Below are positions 42,854 through 51,260 of a stretch of 64,000 bases of DNA, in pieces. Location: NCBI RefSeq assembly GCF_002008165.1, contig NZ_MRDM01000002.1:558001-622000 (forward strand), in the 5' to 3' direction. Within the stretch, counting starts at the first letter, position 1. Every line of letters starts with the position of its first letter. The position numbers and the translations under genes were made by a program. The notes under the pieces are model-generated. The model saw nothing but the letters and a program-made list of their open reading frames with translations. It was not told the origin of the DNA and ran no database searches. This DNA comes from Rhizobium laguerreae (lineage in GTDB: Bacteria > Pseudomonadota > Alphaproteobacteria > Rhizobiales > Rhizobiaceae).

Positions 42854-43252
42854 TTACATCTGCGTCAGAGAAAATGAGAAGGCGCATCGGGCTCCGCTCA
42901 TAAACGAAACGCGGTTCTGAAAAAACGAAAACGTATATTCATCCCCGCTTTGACCGTTGTCTTTGAAAGATGCGGGGAAGCGGCTGATTGTGCTTAAGAC
43001 GCCGCGCTGGCTGGTTTTCTTGATTTCCAGGCTGCAGGCTGAATTGTCCGCGTCGACCGAAAAATTAATCGGCAGATCTGACGGCATTCTCAGGAGATAG
43101 GTCCTGGCTTCACGCGCCGGGGTTTCTCCGGAGGTCGTCATCGCCTGATCCCCGGCAGACAGGAACACCTCTTGCGCCGGCTCTCTGGCAATGCACGGCG
43201 GCACAGCCACGCCTGCGAGAAGCAGCGTAGAGATGATGGCAACGGTTTTCAT
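42854..43252 (-). CDS. Small exported hypothetical protein
   Basis: This 132-aa protein has a signal peptide (MKTVAIISTLLLAGVAVPPC, cleavage after IA). The mature part looks all-beta, with two cysteines that may pair (NSACSLEI and GARCAFSF). No named family was recognised. It converges with the glutathione peroxidase gene and lies near a tRNA-Val gene. Confidence 0.68.
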   Translation of the reverse strand: MKTVAIISTLLLAGVAVPPCIAREPAQEVFLSAGDQAMTTSGETPAREARTYLLRMPSDLPINFSVDADNSACSLEIKKTSQRGVLSTISRFPASFKDNGQSGDEYTFSFFQNRVSFMSGARCAFSFSLTQM

Positions 43253-43353
43253 GAGGTGTCTCCTGACAAAACACCTTGCGCAGATCCTGAGCGGATTAGC
43301 GAGCTAATTCGGGAGTCTAAATCTGATGAACAAGCAGCGGGAAAGTTTGGAAA

Positions 43354-43429
43354 TGGTGGGCGATGACGGACTCGAACCGCCGACATCCTCGGTGTAAACG
43401 AGGCGCTCTACCAACTGAGCTAATCGCCC
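43354..43429 (-). tRNA. tRNA-Val (anticodon UAC)
   Basis: On the minus strand a full cloverleaf reads from GGGCGAT (acceptor) through GCTC/GAGC (D arm), CCTCG-TTTACAC-CGAGG (anticodon TAC), the GGTTCGAGTCC T arm, ATCGCCC and an encoded ACCA end. It is 76 nt long. Confidence 0.96.
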
Positions 43430-43832
43430 ATCGCAAACAAAGCCGGATCGGCCTGCCGCGTTGGTGGCCGTGATCTATGCGGATCGCGGCAAAACCGCAA
43501 GAGTGTTTGTGAAGATTTTTGATTTTTTTGGTGGTGGTCCCCTGTCTGGCAATGCCGCTCAGGTCCGGCTTGGCTGTGGAAAAGTGAGGGGAGGGCGGCG
43601 GGCATGTCCGTTTCGAAGGCGCTGCGTCGGCGCCTGAGCATCGCTGCGGAAGACGGAAGTGCCGACTTTTGTTCGTCTGGCATCCAACCCGCCGAAACAA
43701 TTCGCAGACTGTCATGGTTTTGTCTCCAAACCTGCTTGACACTAAAAGGCGAACCCCGTAGTTAGCCGCTCATCGAAACGGGCAGCCGTTTTGGAGAGGG
43801 TGCGAAGGCATCCGGACTGCTTGAAATGAATT
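43430..43832. other. Intergenic region between tRNA genes
   Basis: These 403 bp hold no credible gene. A minus-strand CTTGCG/CATAGAT pair (43496-43501, 43473-43479) may be the tRNA-Val promoter. The plus-strand promoter at 43736-43764 serves the tRNA-Asp genes. Confidence 0.5.
43736..43764 (+). promoter_or_regulatory. Sigma70-type promoter for tRNA-Asp
   Basis: TTGACA at 43736-43741 and TAGTTA at 43759-43764 with a 17-bp spacer lie about 70 bp before the first tRNA-Asp. The -35 box is a perfect consensus match. Confidence 0.55.
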
Positions 43833-43909
43833 GCGGGTGTAGCTCAGTTGGTTAGAGTGCCGGCCTGTCACGCCGGAGGTCGCGGGTTCGAGCCCCGTCA
43901 CTCGCGCCA
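43833..43909 (+). tRNA. tRNA-Asp (anticodon GUC), copy 1
   Basis: A 77-nt cloverleaf: GCGGGTG acceptor, anticodon arm CCGGC-CTGTCAC-GCCGG with anticodon GTC, T arm with GGTTCGAGCC, CACTCGC, and an encoded GCCA end. Confidence 0.97.
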
Positions 43910-43992
43910 TTTCAAGTCTTGTAAAACGCAAATGCGATTTGCCGTTTGTCCGGTTCTCTTTATCCTCGCGGCCGCAAATGGCCGATCAATGC

Positions 43993-44069
43993 GCGGGTGT
44001 AGCTCAGTCGGTTAGAGTGCCGGCCTGTCACGCCGGAGGTCGCGGGTTCGAGCCCCGTCACTCGCGCCA
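43993..44069 (+). tRNA. tRNA-Asp (anticodon GUC), copy 2
   Basis: This 77-nt copy repeats the first at a 160-bp step and differs by a single base in the D loop (CAGTCGG instead of CAGTTGG). The two are probably cotranscribed. Confidence 0.97.
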
Positions 44070-44312
44070 TTTCTTCCGAAAGCTATGCAGTTTCCAATGG
44101 TCAGGCATGCAGGTTCAAACGGCTTGCACGGATTTGTCGCGACATCGTTGCATCTGCTTGATAATGTCCGCGCGACACGCGTCGAATTGCCTCTGTAAAA
44201 GTCTTGCGCCGGGGCCTCGGCTGCGCTAACCACGGCTTGTTGCAACGCACGTTCGCTTGCCGGGCATTTGCCCAAATGCGCCGCCTGGCGTCACCGGCAA
44301 GCAGGGATGAAC

Positions 44313-44681
44313 ATGATGACTGAACTGCTCAGTTCTTATATTCCGATCGCTATCTTCATCGCTATTGCGCTTGTTATCGGCCTGGCGCTGCTCATTGCGC
44401 CGTTCGCCGTGGCTTTCAAAGCGCCCGATTCGGAAAAGCTCTCGGCTTACGAATGCGGCTTCAACGCTTTCGACGACGCCCGCATGAAGTTCGACATCCG
44501 TTTCTACCTCGTGTCGATCCTCTTCATCATCTTCGACCTCGAAGTCGCCTTCCTCTTTCCCTGGGCCGTGTCTTTCGGCGCCATCGGCTGGTTCGGCTTC
44601 TGGTCCATGATGGTCTTCCTTCTCGTGCTGACCATCGGCTTTATCTATGAATGGAAGAAGGGAGCCCTGGAATGGGAGTAG
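44313..44681 (+). CDS. nuoA: NADH-quinone oxidoreductase subunit A
   Basis: This 122-aa membrane subunit of complex I has three helices. The loop motif [20 protein letters not shown] and the helix [16 protein letters not shown] are diagnostic. ATG 44313 gives a start typical of the family and has AGGGA seven bases upstream. It opens the complex I operon, and its end overlaps nuoB by ten bases. Confidence 0.96.
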   Translation: MMTELLSSYIPIAIFIAIALVIGLALLIAPFAVAFKAPDSEKLSAYECGFNAFDDARMKFDIRFYLVSILFIIFDLEVAFLFPWAVSFGAIGWFGFWSMMVFLLVLTIGFIYEWKKGALEWE

Positions 44682-45256
44682 CCCCTGTGAGCAATCAGCC
44701 GCTTGTTGCCCAGCAGCCGAAGGGGATTATCGATCCCTCGACCGGCAAGCCGATCGGCAGCAACGACGCCTTCTTCGGCGAGATCAACAACGAGCTCGCC
44801 GACAAGGGGTTCCTCGTCACCTCGACCGATGAGCTGATCAACTGGGCCCGCACCGGCTCGCTGATGTGGATGACCTTCGGTCTTGCCTGCTGCGCTGTCG
44901 AAATGATGCAACTGTCCATGCCGCGTTATGACGTCGAGCGCTTCGGCTTTGCGCCGCGCGCCTCGCCTCGCCAGTCCGACGTGATGATCGTCGCCGGCAC
45001 GCTGACCAACAAGATGGCGCCCGCTCTGCGCAAGGTTTACGACCAGATGCCCGAGCCGCGTTATGTCATCTCGATGGGCTCCTGCGCCAATGGCGGCGGC
45101 TATTATCACTATTCCTATTCGGTGGTGCGCGGCTGTGACCGCATCGTGCCGATCGACATCTACGTGCCGGGCTGTCCCCCCACGGCAGAGGCGCTGCTTT
45201 ACGGCGTGCTTCTGCTGCAGAAGAAGATCCGGCGTACCGGCACGATCGAACGCTAA
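44672..45256 (+). CDS. nuoB: NADH-quinone oxidoreductase subunit B
   Basis: This 194-aa subunit binds cluster N2, the terminal [4Fe-4S] donor to quinone. Ligand cysteines are in [25 protein letters not shown] and [15 protein letters not shown]. The start overlaps the end of nuoA, a coupling usual in this operon; an upstream in-frame start at 44651 is unlikely. Confidence 0.98.
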   Translation: MGVAPVSNQPLVAQQPKGIIDPSTGKPIGSNDAFFGEINNELADKGFLVTSTDELINWARTGSLMWMTFGLACCAVEMMQLSMPRYDVERFGFAPRASPRQSDVMIVAGTLTNKMAPALRKVYDQMPEPRYVISMGSCANGGGYYHYSYSVVRGCDRIVPIDIYVPGCPPTAEALLYGVLLLQKKIRRTGTIER

Positions 45257-45274
45257 GGGTTAAGGACAAGGCAT

Positions 45275-45877
45275 ATGAGTGAAGCCCTGACTGAGCTTGC
45301 GTCCTACCTTGGCGAAGCGCGCGGCAACCTGATCGCCGCATCGCAGATGAAGTATGGCGAACTGACGCTGACGACCACGGGTGAAAACCTGGTTGCGCTT
45401 CTGACTTTCCTGCGCGACGACGCCAAATGCGGTTTCGTCAACCTGATCGATATTTGCGGGGTCGACTGGCCGCAGCGCGAGCTGCGTTTCGATGTCGTCT
45501 ACCACCTGCTGTCGCCCAAGAAGAACCTGCGCATCCGTGTCAAGGTCGCAACGGATGAAGATACGCCGGTTCCGTCCGCCTGCCCGGTCTATCCTGGTGC
45601 CGACTGGTTCGAGCGCGAGACCTGGGACATGTACGGCGTGCTCTTTACCGGCCATCCGGACCTGCGCCGCATCCTGACCGACTACGGCTTCGAAGGCCAT
45701 CCGCTGCGCAAGGATTTCCCGACCACCGGTTTTGTCGAAGTGCGTTACGACGACGCGGCAAAGCGCGTCGTCTACGAGCCGGTCGAGCTGAAGCAGGAAT
45801 TCCGCAACTTCGACTTTATGTCGCCTTGGGAAGGCACGGAGTATGTGCTGCCTGGGGATGAAAAGGCGAAACAGTGA
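45275..45877 (+). CDS. nuoC: NADH-quinone oxidoreductase subunit C
   Basis: This 200-aa 30-kDa-type subunit belongs to the peripheral arm. The family signature is [21 protein letters not shown], then [21 protein letters not shown]. It is separate from NuoD, as in mitochondria, rather than fused as in E. coli. Its TGA stop lies within the first copy of the repeat that flanks the inserted four-helix-bundle gene. Confidence 0.98.
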   Translation: MSEALTELASYLGEARGNLIAASQMKYGELTLTTTGENLVALLTFLRDDAKCGFVNLIDICGVDWPQRELRFDVVYHLLSPKKNLRIRVKVATDEDTPVPSACPVYPGADWFERETWDMYGVLFTGHPDLRRILTDYGFEGHPLRKDFPTTGFVEVRYDDAAKRVVYEPVELKQEFRNFDFMSPWEGTEYVLPGDEKAKQ

Positions 45878-46343
45878 GTAGTGAATAGTCGGTAGTGAGT
45901 AGCGGCTAGATATCCGGGTGACGAACGGGAAAATCACTTCCTACCGTGACTTGAAAGTCTGGAAATTTGCTATCGAGCTGTCTGTTGTTTGTTATGAGGT
46001 GACGAGAACTTTCCCGCGGGAAGAGATTTATGGGTTGACCAGCCAGATTAGACGATCTTCTGCTTCCGTGGCCGCGAATATCGCGGAGGGCTATGGAAGA
46101 GAAAATCGAGGCTCGTTCGCCCAATTTCTCAAGATCGCTCAGGGCTCGTTGAAAGAATTGGAGACGCATTTGATCATCGCCGGACGAATTGGCTTTCTTC
46201 AAGCCTCGGCCTTGGACGAATTGCTCGACCGATGCGACGAAATTGGAAAGATGCTGGGATCGCTTATTCGAAGCGTTCAGCACCGGAAAGCTGATGAATA
46301 GTGAACGGTCGAAACTAATCACTACTCACTAGCCACTACTCAC
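45874..46343. mobile_element. IVS-like cassette inserted between nuoC and nuoD
   Basis: A four-helix-bundle gene is bounded by short repeats. On the left are GTGAGTAGTG (45874-45883) and a related GTAGTGAGTAG (45891-45901); on the right are two copies of the complement CACTACTCAC (46320-46329 and 46334-46343). The ends are thus inverted repeats made of tandem units. S23/IVS proteins are known from intervening sequences of 23S rRNA genes; here the unit sits inside an operon. Mobility is inferred, and no transposase is present. Confidence 0.5.
45918..46301 (+). CDS. Four-helix-bundle protein (S23/IVS family)
   Basis: This 127-aa protein of the four-helix-bundle family (TIGR02436-like) shows YRDLKVWKFAIELSVVCYEV, FPREEIYGLTSQIRRSSASV and ANIAEGYGRENRGSFAQFL. 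These are the classic motifs of 23S rRNA intervening-sequence proteins. Base composition is visibly less GC-rich than in the nuo genes around it, suggesting transfer. It runs in the same direction as the operon and does not break any nuo gene. The molecular function of the family is unknown, although some members bind RNA or form pentamers. Confidence 0.88.
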   Translation: MTNGKITSYRDLKVWKFAIELSVVCYEVTRTFPREEIYGLTSQIRRSSASVAANIAEGYGRENRGSFAQFLKIAQGSLKELETHLIIAGRIGFLQASALDELLDRCDEIGKMLGSLIRSVQHRKADE

Positions 46344-46362
46344 TCTAAGCGAGTTGATCGCC

Positions 46363-47553
46363 ATGACCGAACATAACGTCCGCAACTTCAACATCAACTT
46401 CGGACCGCAGCATCCAGCGGCGCACGGCGTTCTTCGTCTTGTCCTGGAGCTTGACGGCGAAATTGTGGAGCGGGTCGATCCGCATATCGGCCTTTTGCAT
46501 CGCGGCACCGAGAAGCTGATCGAGACCAAGACCTATCTTCAGGCCGTGCCCTATTTCGATCGCCTCGATTACGTCGCGCCAATGAACCAGGAACATGCCT
46601 ATGCGATGGCCGTCGAAAAGCTGCTCGGCATCGAGATCCCGATTCGAGGTCAGCTGATCCGCGTTCTCTATTCGGAAATCGGCCGCATCCTGTCGCACCT
46701 CCTGAACGTCACGACACAGGCCATGGACGTCGGCGCGCTGACGCCGCCGCTCTGGGGCTTCGAAGAGCGTGAAAAGCTGATGGTGTTCTACGAGCGCGCC
46801 AGCGGCTCGCGCATGCACGCAGCCTATTTCCGTCCGGGCGGCGTCCATCAGGATCTGCCCGAACAGCTCGTGCAGGATATCGGTGCCTGGTGCGATCCGT
46901 TCCTGAAGGCGCTCGACGACATCGACAACCTGTTGACCGGCAACCGCATCTTCAAGCAGCGCAACGTCGATATCGGCGTCGTCTCGCTGGAGGAATGCTG
47001 GGCTTGGGGCTTTTCCGGGGTCATGGTGCGTGGTTCGGGTGCGGCCTGGGATCTGCGTCGCGCCCAGCCCTATGAATGTTATTCCGATCTCGAATTCGAC
47101 ATCCCGATCGGCAAGAACGGCGACAATTACGACCGCTATCTGATCCGTATGATCGAGATGCGCGAATCCGTCCGTATCATGAAGCAATGCGTCAATCGCC
47201 TGCTCTCGGATGCCAAGACGGGTCCTTTCTCGTCGATCGACGGCAAGGTTGTGCCACCGAAGCGCGGTGAGATGAAGCGCTCGATGGAAGCGCTGATCCA
47301 CCACTTCAAACTCTATACCGAAGGCTACCATGTGCCGGCCGGCGAGGTTTATGCCGCCGTCGAAGCGCCGAAGGGTGAGTTCGGCGTCTATCTCGTCTCC
47401 GACGGCACCAACAAGCCCTATCGCTGCAAGATCCGTGCGCCGGGTTACGCCCACCTGCAGGCGATGGACTTCATGTGCCGCGGCCACCAGCTTGCCGACG
47501 TTGCGGCCGTCCTCGGCTCTCTCGATATCGTCTTCGGCGAGGTGGACCGCTGA
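46363..47553 (+). CDS. nuoD: NADH-quinone oxidoreductase subunit D
   Basis: This 396-aa 49-kDa subunit lines the quinone site next to cluster N2. It begins [18 protein letters not shown] and has [26 protein letters not shown] and the C-terminal [19 protein letters not shown], ending [11 protein letters not shown] 46363 is chosen; the in-frame TTG at 46354 is less likely. The gap to nuoC is unusually long because of the inserted cassette. Confidence 0.98.
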   Translation: MTEHNVRNFNINFGPQHPAAHGVLRLVLELDGEIVERVDPHIGLLHRGTEKLIETKTYLQAVPYFDRLDYVAPMNQEHAYAMAVEKLLGIEIPIRGQLIRVLYSEIGRILSHLLNVTTQAMDVGALTPPLWGFEEREKLMVFYERASGSRMHAAYFRPGGVHQDLPEQLVQDIGAWCDPFLKALDDIDNLLTGNRIFKQRNVDIGVVSLEECWAWGFSGVMVRGSGAAWDLRRAQPYECYSDLEFDIPIGKNGDNYDRYLIRMIEMRESVRIMKQCVNRLLSDAKTGPFSSIDGKVVPPKRGEMKRSMEALIHHFKLYTEGYHVPAGEVYAAVEAPKGEFGVYLVSDGTNKPYRCKIRAPGYAHLQAMDFMCRGHQLADVAAVLGSLDIVFGEVDR

Positions 47554-47825
47554 TGCAGCTTCTGCCGCTGGCCGTCGCAATCCTTCTTTCGGCATCCGGG
47601 GTTTCGGCTCAGGAGTCCGATAGCCTCGGCACGCCGCTGGGCCACAAGGAAGAGACGCCGCCGGCGCAGCAATCGTCCATGGGCGAGCTTTTGTCCAAGG
47701 GCTATCAGATCAAGGCTGCCATTCCGAACGGCAGCAAATTCGTAGTGTTTATGCAAAAAGACCAGTCGGCCTATGCCTGCGAAATGCAGTCTTTGACCGC
47801 TTCGCGGTGTGGAACCCTAAACTGA
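47553..47825 (+). CDS. Small exported protein within the complex I operon
   Basis: This 90-aa protein has a signal peptide ([20 protein letters not shown]). The mature part is about 70 aa and includes SMGELLSKGYQIKAAIPNGS and a C-terminal pair of cysteines (AYACEMQSLTASRCGTLN). It overlaps the nuoD stop (TGATG) and is followed 16 bp later by nuoE, so it is translated with the operon. It is not one of the 14 core subunits; a periplasmic accessory role is possible but unproven. Confidence 0.82.
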   Translation: MQLLPLAVAILLSASGVSAQESDSLGTPLGHKEETPPAQQSSMGELLSKGYQIKAAIPNGSKFVVFMQKDQSAYACEMQSLTASRCGTLN

Positions 47826-47841
47826 CAAGGCGTGAGAAAGA

Positions 47842-49008
47842 ATGTCCGTTCGTCGATTAGCCGAAGATCAATTCCAGCCTGCCGCATTCGCCTTCAGCGA
47901 TGAGAATGCGGTCTGGGCGGACAAGACGATCCAGAAATACCCCGCCGGCCGCCAGCAATCGGCGGTCATCCCGCTGTTGATGCGGGCGCAGGAGCAGGAC
48001 GGCTGGGTCACGCGCGCGGCGATCGAAAAGATCGCCGACATGCTTGATATGGCCTATATCCGCGTGCTCGAGGTCGCGACCTTCTATACGCAGTTCCAGC
48101 TGCATCCGGTCGGCACCCGCGCCCATGTGCAGGTGTGCGGTACGACGCCCTGCATGCTGCGCGGCTCGGAAGCGCTGATGTCGGTCTGCAAGAGCAAGAT
48201 CCATGCCCATGCCTTCGAGCGCAATGCCGAAGGCACGCTGTCCTGGGAAGAGGTCGAATGTCTCGGGGCCTGCGTCAATGCGCCGATGGTGATGATCGGC
48301 AAGGACACCTATGAGGACCTGACGCCCGAGCGTCTCGAAGAAATCATCGACGTCTTTGCCGCCGGCAATGGCGCCAGCATCAAGCCTGGCACCCAGATCG
48401 ACCGGGTGTTTTCGGCGCCTGAAGGCGGCCTGACCTCGCTGACGACCGAAGAGCCGAAGGCAAGGACGCGCGCCAAGAAGGCCGATGCCGAAACCGTGTC
48501 GGCTCCGGTCGACCGCGCGCCGGTGCCGCCCTCCGAGGCCGCCCGCCCAAAAAGCACCGATGCCGAGACCAATGCTACCCTGAAGACGCCGGCAACGGCG
48601 CCCAAGGCGGCTGCGAAAAACGCAAAGGCAGCCGAGGAGCAGCCGGTCTCCGGCACTGCGGCTGCCGAACCGACGCCGAAAGCTGCCGTCAAGGCCGAGG
48701 CTGCCACGGCGGCAAAGCCTGCCCTGACCGACAAGAACCGTCCAGCCGGTATCGAAAAGCCCGCCGCCCCGGACGATCTGAAGATGATCTCGGGTGTCGG
48801 CCCGAAGATCGAGGCGACGTTGAACGAAATCGGCATCTTCACCTTCGCGCAGGTCGCAGGCTGGAAGAAGGCCGAACGCGAATGGGTCGATGGCTATTTG
48901 AATTTCCGCGGCCGCATCGAGCGCGATGACTGGGTCAAGCAGGCCAAGGCGCTCGCCAAGGGCGGGGAAGCGGAATATATCAAGGTCTTCGGCAAGAAGC
49001 CGCGGTAA
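47842..49008 (+). CDS. nuoE: NADH-quinone oxidoreductase subunit E with C-terminal HhH extension
   Basis: This 388-aa protein is far longer than ordinary NuoE (about 170-220). Residues 1-175 form the thioredoxin-like 24-kDa subunit with N1a cluster cysteines in VCGTTPCMLRG and ECLGACVNAPM. An Ala/Lys/Pro-rich linker (about 190-305) leads to a C-terminal helix-hairpin-helix domain (DDLKMISGVGPKIEATLNEI, then FAQVAGWKKAEREWVDGYL). The same domain ends the separate protein at 50326. The extension may serve in assembly or docking; that is inference. Confidence 0.95.
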   Translation: MSVRRLAEDQFQPAAFAFSDENAVWADKTIQKYPAGRQQSAVIPLLMRAQEQDGWVTRAAIEKIADMLDMAYIRVLEVATFYTQFQLHPVGTRAHVQVCGTTPCMLRGSEALMSVCKSKIHAHAFERNAEGTLSWEEVECLGACVNAPMVMIGKDTYEDLTPERLEEIIDVFAAGNGASIKPGTQIDRVFSAPEGGLTSLTTEEPKARTRAKKADAETVSAPVDRAPVPPSEAARPKSTDAETNATLKTPATAPKAAAKNAKAAEEQPVSGTAAAEPTPKAAVKAEAATAAKPALTDKNRPAGIEKPAAPDDLKMISGVGPKIEATLNEIGIFTFAQVAGWKKAEREWVDGYLNFRGRIERDDWVKQAKALAKGGEAEYIKVFGKKPR

Positions 49009-49018
49009 GAGGTGAAGC

Positions 49019-50323
49019 ATGTTACAAGATAAAGACCGCATCTTTACCAACATCTACGGCCTCAAGGACAAGTCCCTGAAGGGCGCGATGAGCCGCGGCC
49101 ACTGGGACGGCACCAAGCAGATCCTCGAAAAGGGCCGCGACTGGATCATCAACGAGATGAAGGCGTCAGGCCTTCGCGGTCGTGGCGGCGCCGGCTTCCC
49201 GACAGGCCTCAAATGGTCCTTCATGCCGAAGGAAAGCGACGGCCGCCCGCACTACCTCGTGGTCAACGCCGACGAATCCGAGCCCGGCACCTGCAAAGAC
49301 CGCGACATCATGCGCCACGATCCGCATACGCTGATCGAAGGCTGTGTCATCGCGAGCTTCGCTATGGGCGCCAATGCGGCCTACATTTACGTGCGCGGCG
49401 AATATATCCGCGAGCGCGAGGCGCTGCAGGCGGCGATCGACGAGTGCTATGATTATGGCCTGCTCGGCAAGAACAACAAGCTCGGCTGGGACATGGATAT
49501 CTTCGTCCATCACGGCGCTGGCGCCTATATCTGCGGCGAGGAAACCGCGCTGCTCGAAAGCCTCGAAGGCAAGAAGGGCCAGCCGCGCCTGAAGCCGCCG
49601 TTCCCGGCCAATATGGGGCTCTATGGCTGCCCGACGACGGTCAATAACGTCGAATCGATCGCTGTTGCGCCGACGATCCTGCGCCGCGGCGCCGGCTGGT
49701 TCTCGGCCATCGGCCGTCCGAACAATGTCGGCACCAAGCTGTTCATGCTCTCCGGCCACGTCAATAAGCCGTGCACGGTCGAAGAGGAAATGGGCATCAC
49801 CTTCCGCGAACTGGTCGACCGCCATGCCGGCGGCATCCGCGGCGGCTGGGACAACCTGCTTGCCGTCATTCCGGGCGGCGCATCCTGCCCGATCGTTCCG
49901 GCCAAGGACATCATCGACTGCCCGATGGATTTCGACGGCCTGCGCGGTGTCGGCTCGTCTTTCGGTACGGCGGCCGCGATCGTCATGGACAAGTCCACCG
50001 ACGTCATTAAGGCGATCGCTCGTATCTCCGCCTTCTTCAAGCATGAGAGCTGCGGCCAGTGCACGCCCTGCCGCGAAGGCACGGGCTGGATGTGGCGCGT
50101 GATGGAGCGCATGGCCAAGGGCAATGCCCAGAAGCGCGAAATCGACATGTTGTTCCAGGTGACGAAGCAGATCGAAGGCCACACCATCTGCGCGCTCGGC
50201 GACGCCGCCGCATGGCCGGTGCAGGGTCTGATCCGTAACTTCCGTCCCGAGATCGAAAAGCGCATCGACCAGTATACGGCGAGCGCGCTTGATCACGGCG
50301 CGGTTCTGGAGGCGGCTGAATAG
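49019..50323 (+). CDS. nuoF: NADH-quinone oxidoreductase subunit F
   Basis: This 434-aa 51-kDa subunit binds NADH, FMN and cluster N3. The nucleotide and flavin regions are [35 protein letters not shown] and [19 protein letters not shown]. The [4Fe-4S] ligands are [18 protein letters not shown] plus the later Cys in [14 protein letters not shown]. It starts 10 bp after nuoE. Confidence 0.98.
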   Translation: MLQDKDRIFTNIYGLKDKSLKGAMSRGHWDGTKQILEKGRDWIINEMKASGLRGRGGAGFPTGLKWSFMPKESDGRPHYLVVNADESEPGTCKDRDIMRHDPHTLIEGCVIASFAMGANAAYIYVRGEYIREREALQAAIDECYDYGLLGKNNKLGWDMDIFVHHGAGAYICGEETALLESLEGKKGQPRLKPPFPANMGLYGCPTTVNNVESIAVAPTILRRGAGWFSAIGRPNNVGTKLFMLSGHVNKPCTVEEEMGITFRELVDRHAGGIRGGWDNLLAVIPGGASCPIVPAKDIIDCPMDFDGLRGVGSSFGTAAAIVMDKSTDVIKAIARISAFFKHESCGQCTPCREGTGWMWRVMERMAKGNAQKREIDMLFQVTKQIEGHTICALGDAAAWPVQGLIRNFRPEIEKRIDQYTASALDHGAVLEAAE

Positions 50324-50325
50324 TC

Positions 50326-51042
50326 ATGGCGGACAATGCATCCAAGGGTAGGAAAAACGAAGAGGCCGCCGATTTCGCGGCCGGGTTCGGCCGTCTTGCT
50401 GCCGAGATGCTGGAAAACGCACGGGCGATGCCGGTGCATCCGCTGATGGCGCATCCCGCTGCAGCCTTTGCCGCCGCAACGGCGATCGGCTTCGGTTTCT
50501 CGACCCAGATGGCCGGCGCCTTCTTCGGGGCCTTCCAGAGCGCCCTGGAAACCACCAGCAAGGTCGCGGCCGCCCTCGATGACACGCCGCCGGACGAACT
50601 GAAGCCCGATGTCGATATCCGGCCGGAGAATATTCGCCCGGTCGTGAAGGCGGTCACCAAGCCGTCGGCCGAGCAAAAGGCAGGACCGAGACTGACGGTC
50701 GTCAAACCGGTCAGCGAGCCGACGCCAGCCAGCCGGCCGAAGCCAGTCAGCCAAGCGAAGCCAGCCAGTCAAACGAAGGCCAGCGAGCCAAAGGTGGCCG
50801 TGAAGGCAAAACCGGTTGGGCGGGGGAAGACCGATGATCTCAAGCTGATCGCCGGCATCGGCCCGAAGCTGGAGCAGGTGCTGAACGCCAAGGGCATTCG
50901 CAGCTTCGCCGAGATTGCTGGCTGGACCGACGAGGAAATCGACCGGTTCGACACCGAACTCGGCTTCAACGGCCGCATTCTGCGTGACGACTGGACCGGC
51001 CAAGCGAAAGTTCTGGCAGGGCGGGGCCGCAGAAAGAAATGA
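50326..51042 (+). CDS. HhH-domain accessory protein in the nuo operon
   Basis: This 238-aa protein lies between nuoF and nuoG. The N-terminal region has an Ala-rich hydrophobic stretch (PLMAHPAAAFAAATAIGFGF, about residues 39-58), possibly membrane-associated. A Pro/Lys/Ser low-complexity linker follows (about 95-165). A C-terminal helix-hairpin-helix domain (DDLKLIAGIGPKLEQVLNAK, then FAEIAGWTDEEIDRFD) mirrors the NuoE tail. I infer a complex I assembly or stability factor; no catalytic motif is seen. Confidence 0.85.
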   Translation: MADNASKGRKNEEAADFAAGFGRLAAEMLENARAMPVHPLMAHPAAAFAAATAIGFGFSTQMAGAFFGAFQSALETTSKVAAALDDTPPDELKPDVDIRPENIRPVVKAVTKPSAEQKAGPRLTVVKPVSEPTPASRPKPVSQAKPASQTKASEPKVAVKAKPVGRGKTDDLKLIAGIGPKLEQVLNAKGIRSFAEIAGWTDEEIDRFDTELGFNGRILRDDWTGQAKVLAGRGRRKK

Positions 51043-51046
51043 ACTG

Positions 51047-51069
51047 TCCGGCCGTGTCGATCGGCCGGA
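51047..51069 (+). promoter_or_regulatory. Hairpin between HhH gene and nuoG
   Basis: TCCGGCCG/CGGCCGGA, an 8-bp perfect stem, lies right after the HhH gene stop. A second stem, GTTTGCC/GGCAAAC (51219-51239), sits before nuoG. Neither has a T run, so processing or stability roles are more likely than termination. Confidence 0.4.
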
Positions 51070-51260
51070 AAGATGGGCAGGTCGGCGGACGGGCGGGGGC
51101 CTCAGGATGCCGGTGCGGGTTCCGGATCTGGAATGCGCGACAGAGAATTTGGGCGACATCAGATGTCGGCAGGACGAAAGATCCGGCTTGGCAATGAGAG
51201 TGCTGCAAAAATAGGTTTGTTTGCCGTCATCAGGCAAACGGGAAACAGGACTGAGCGACG

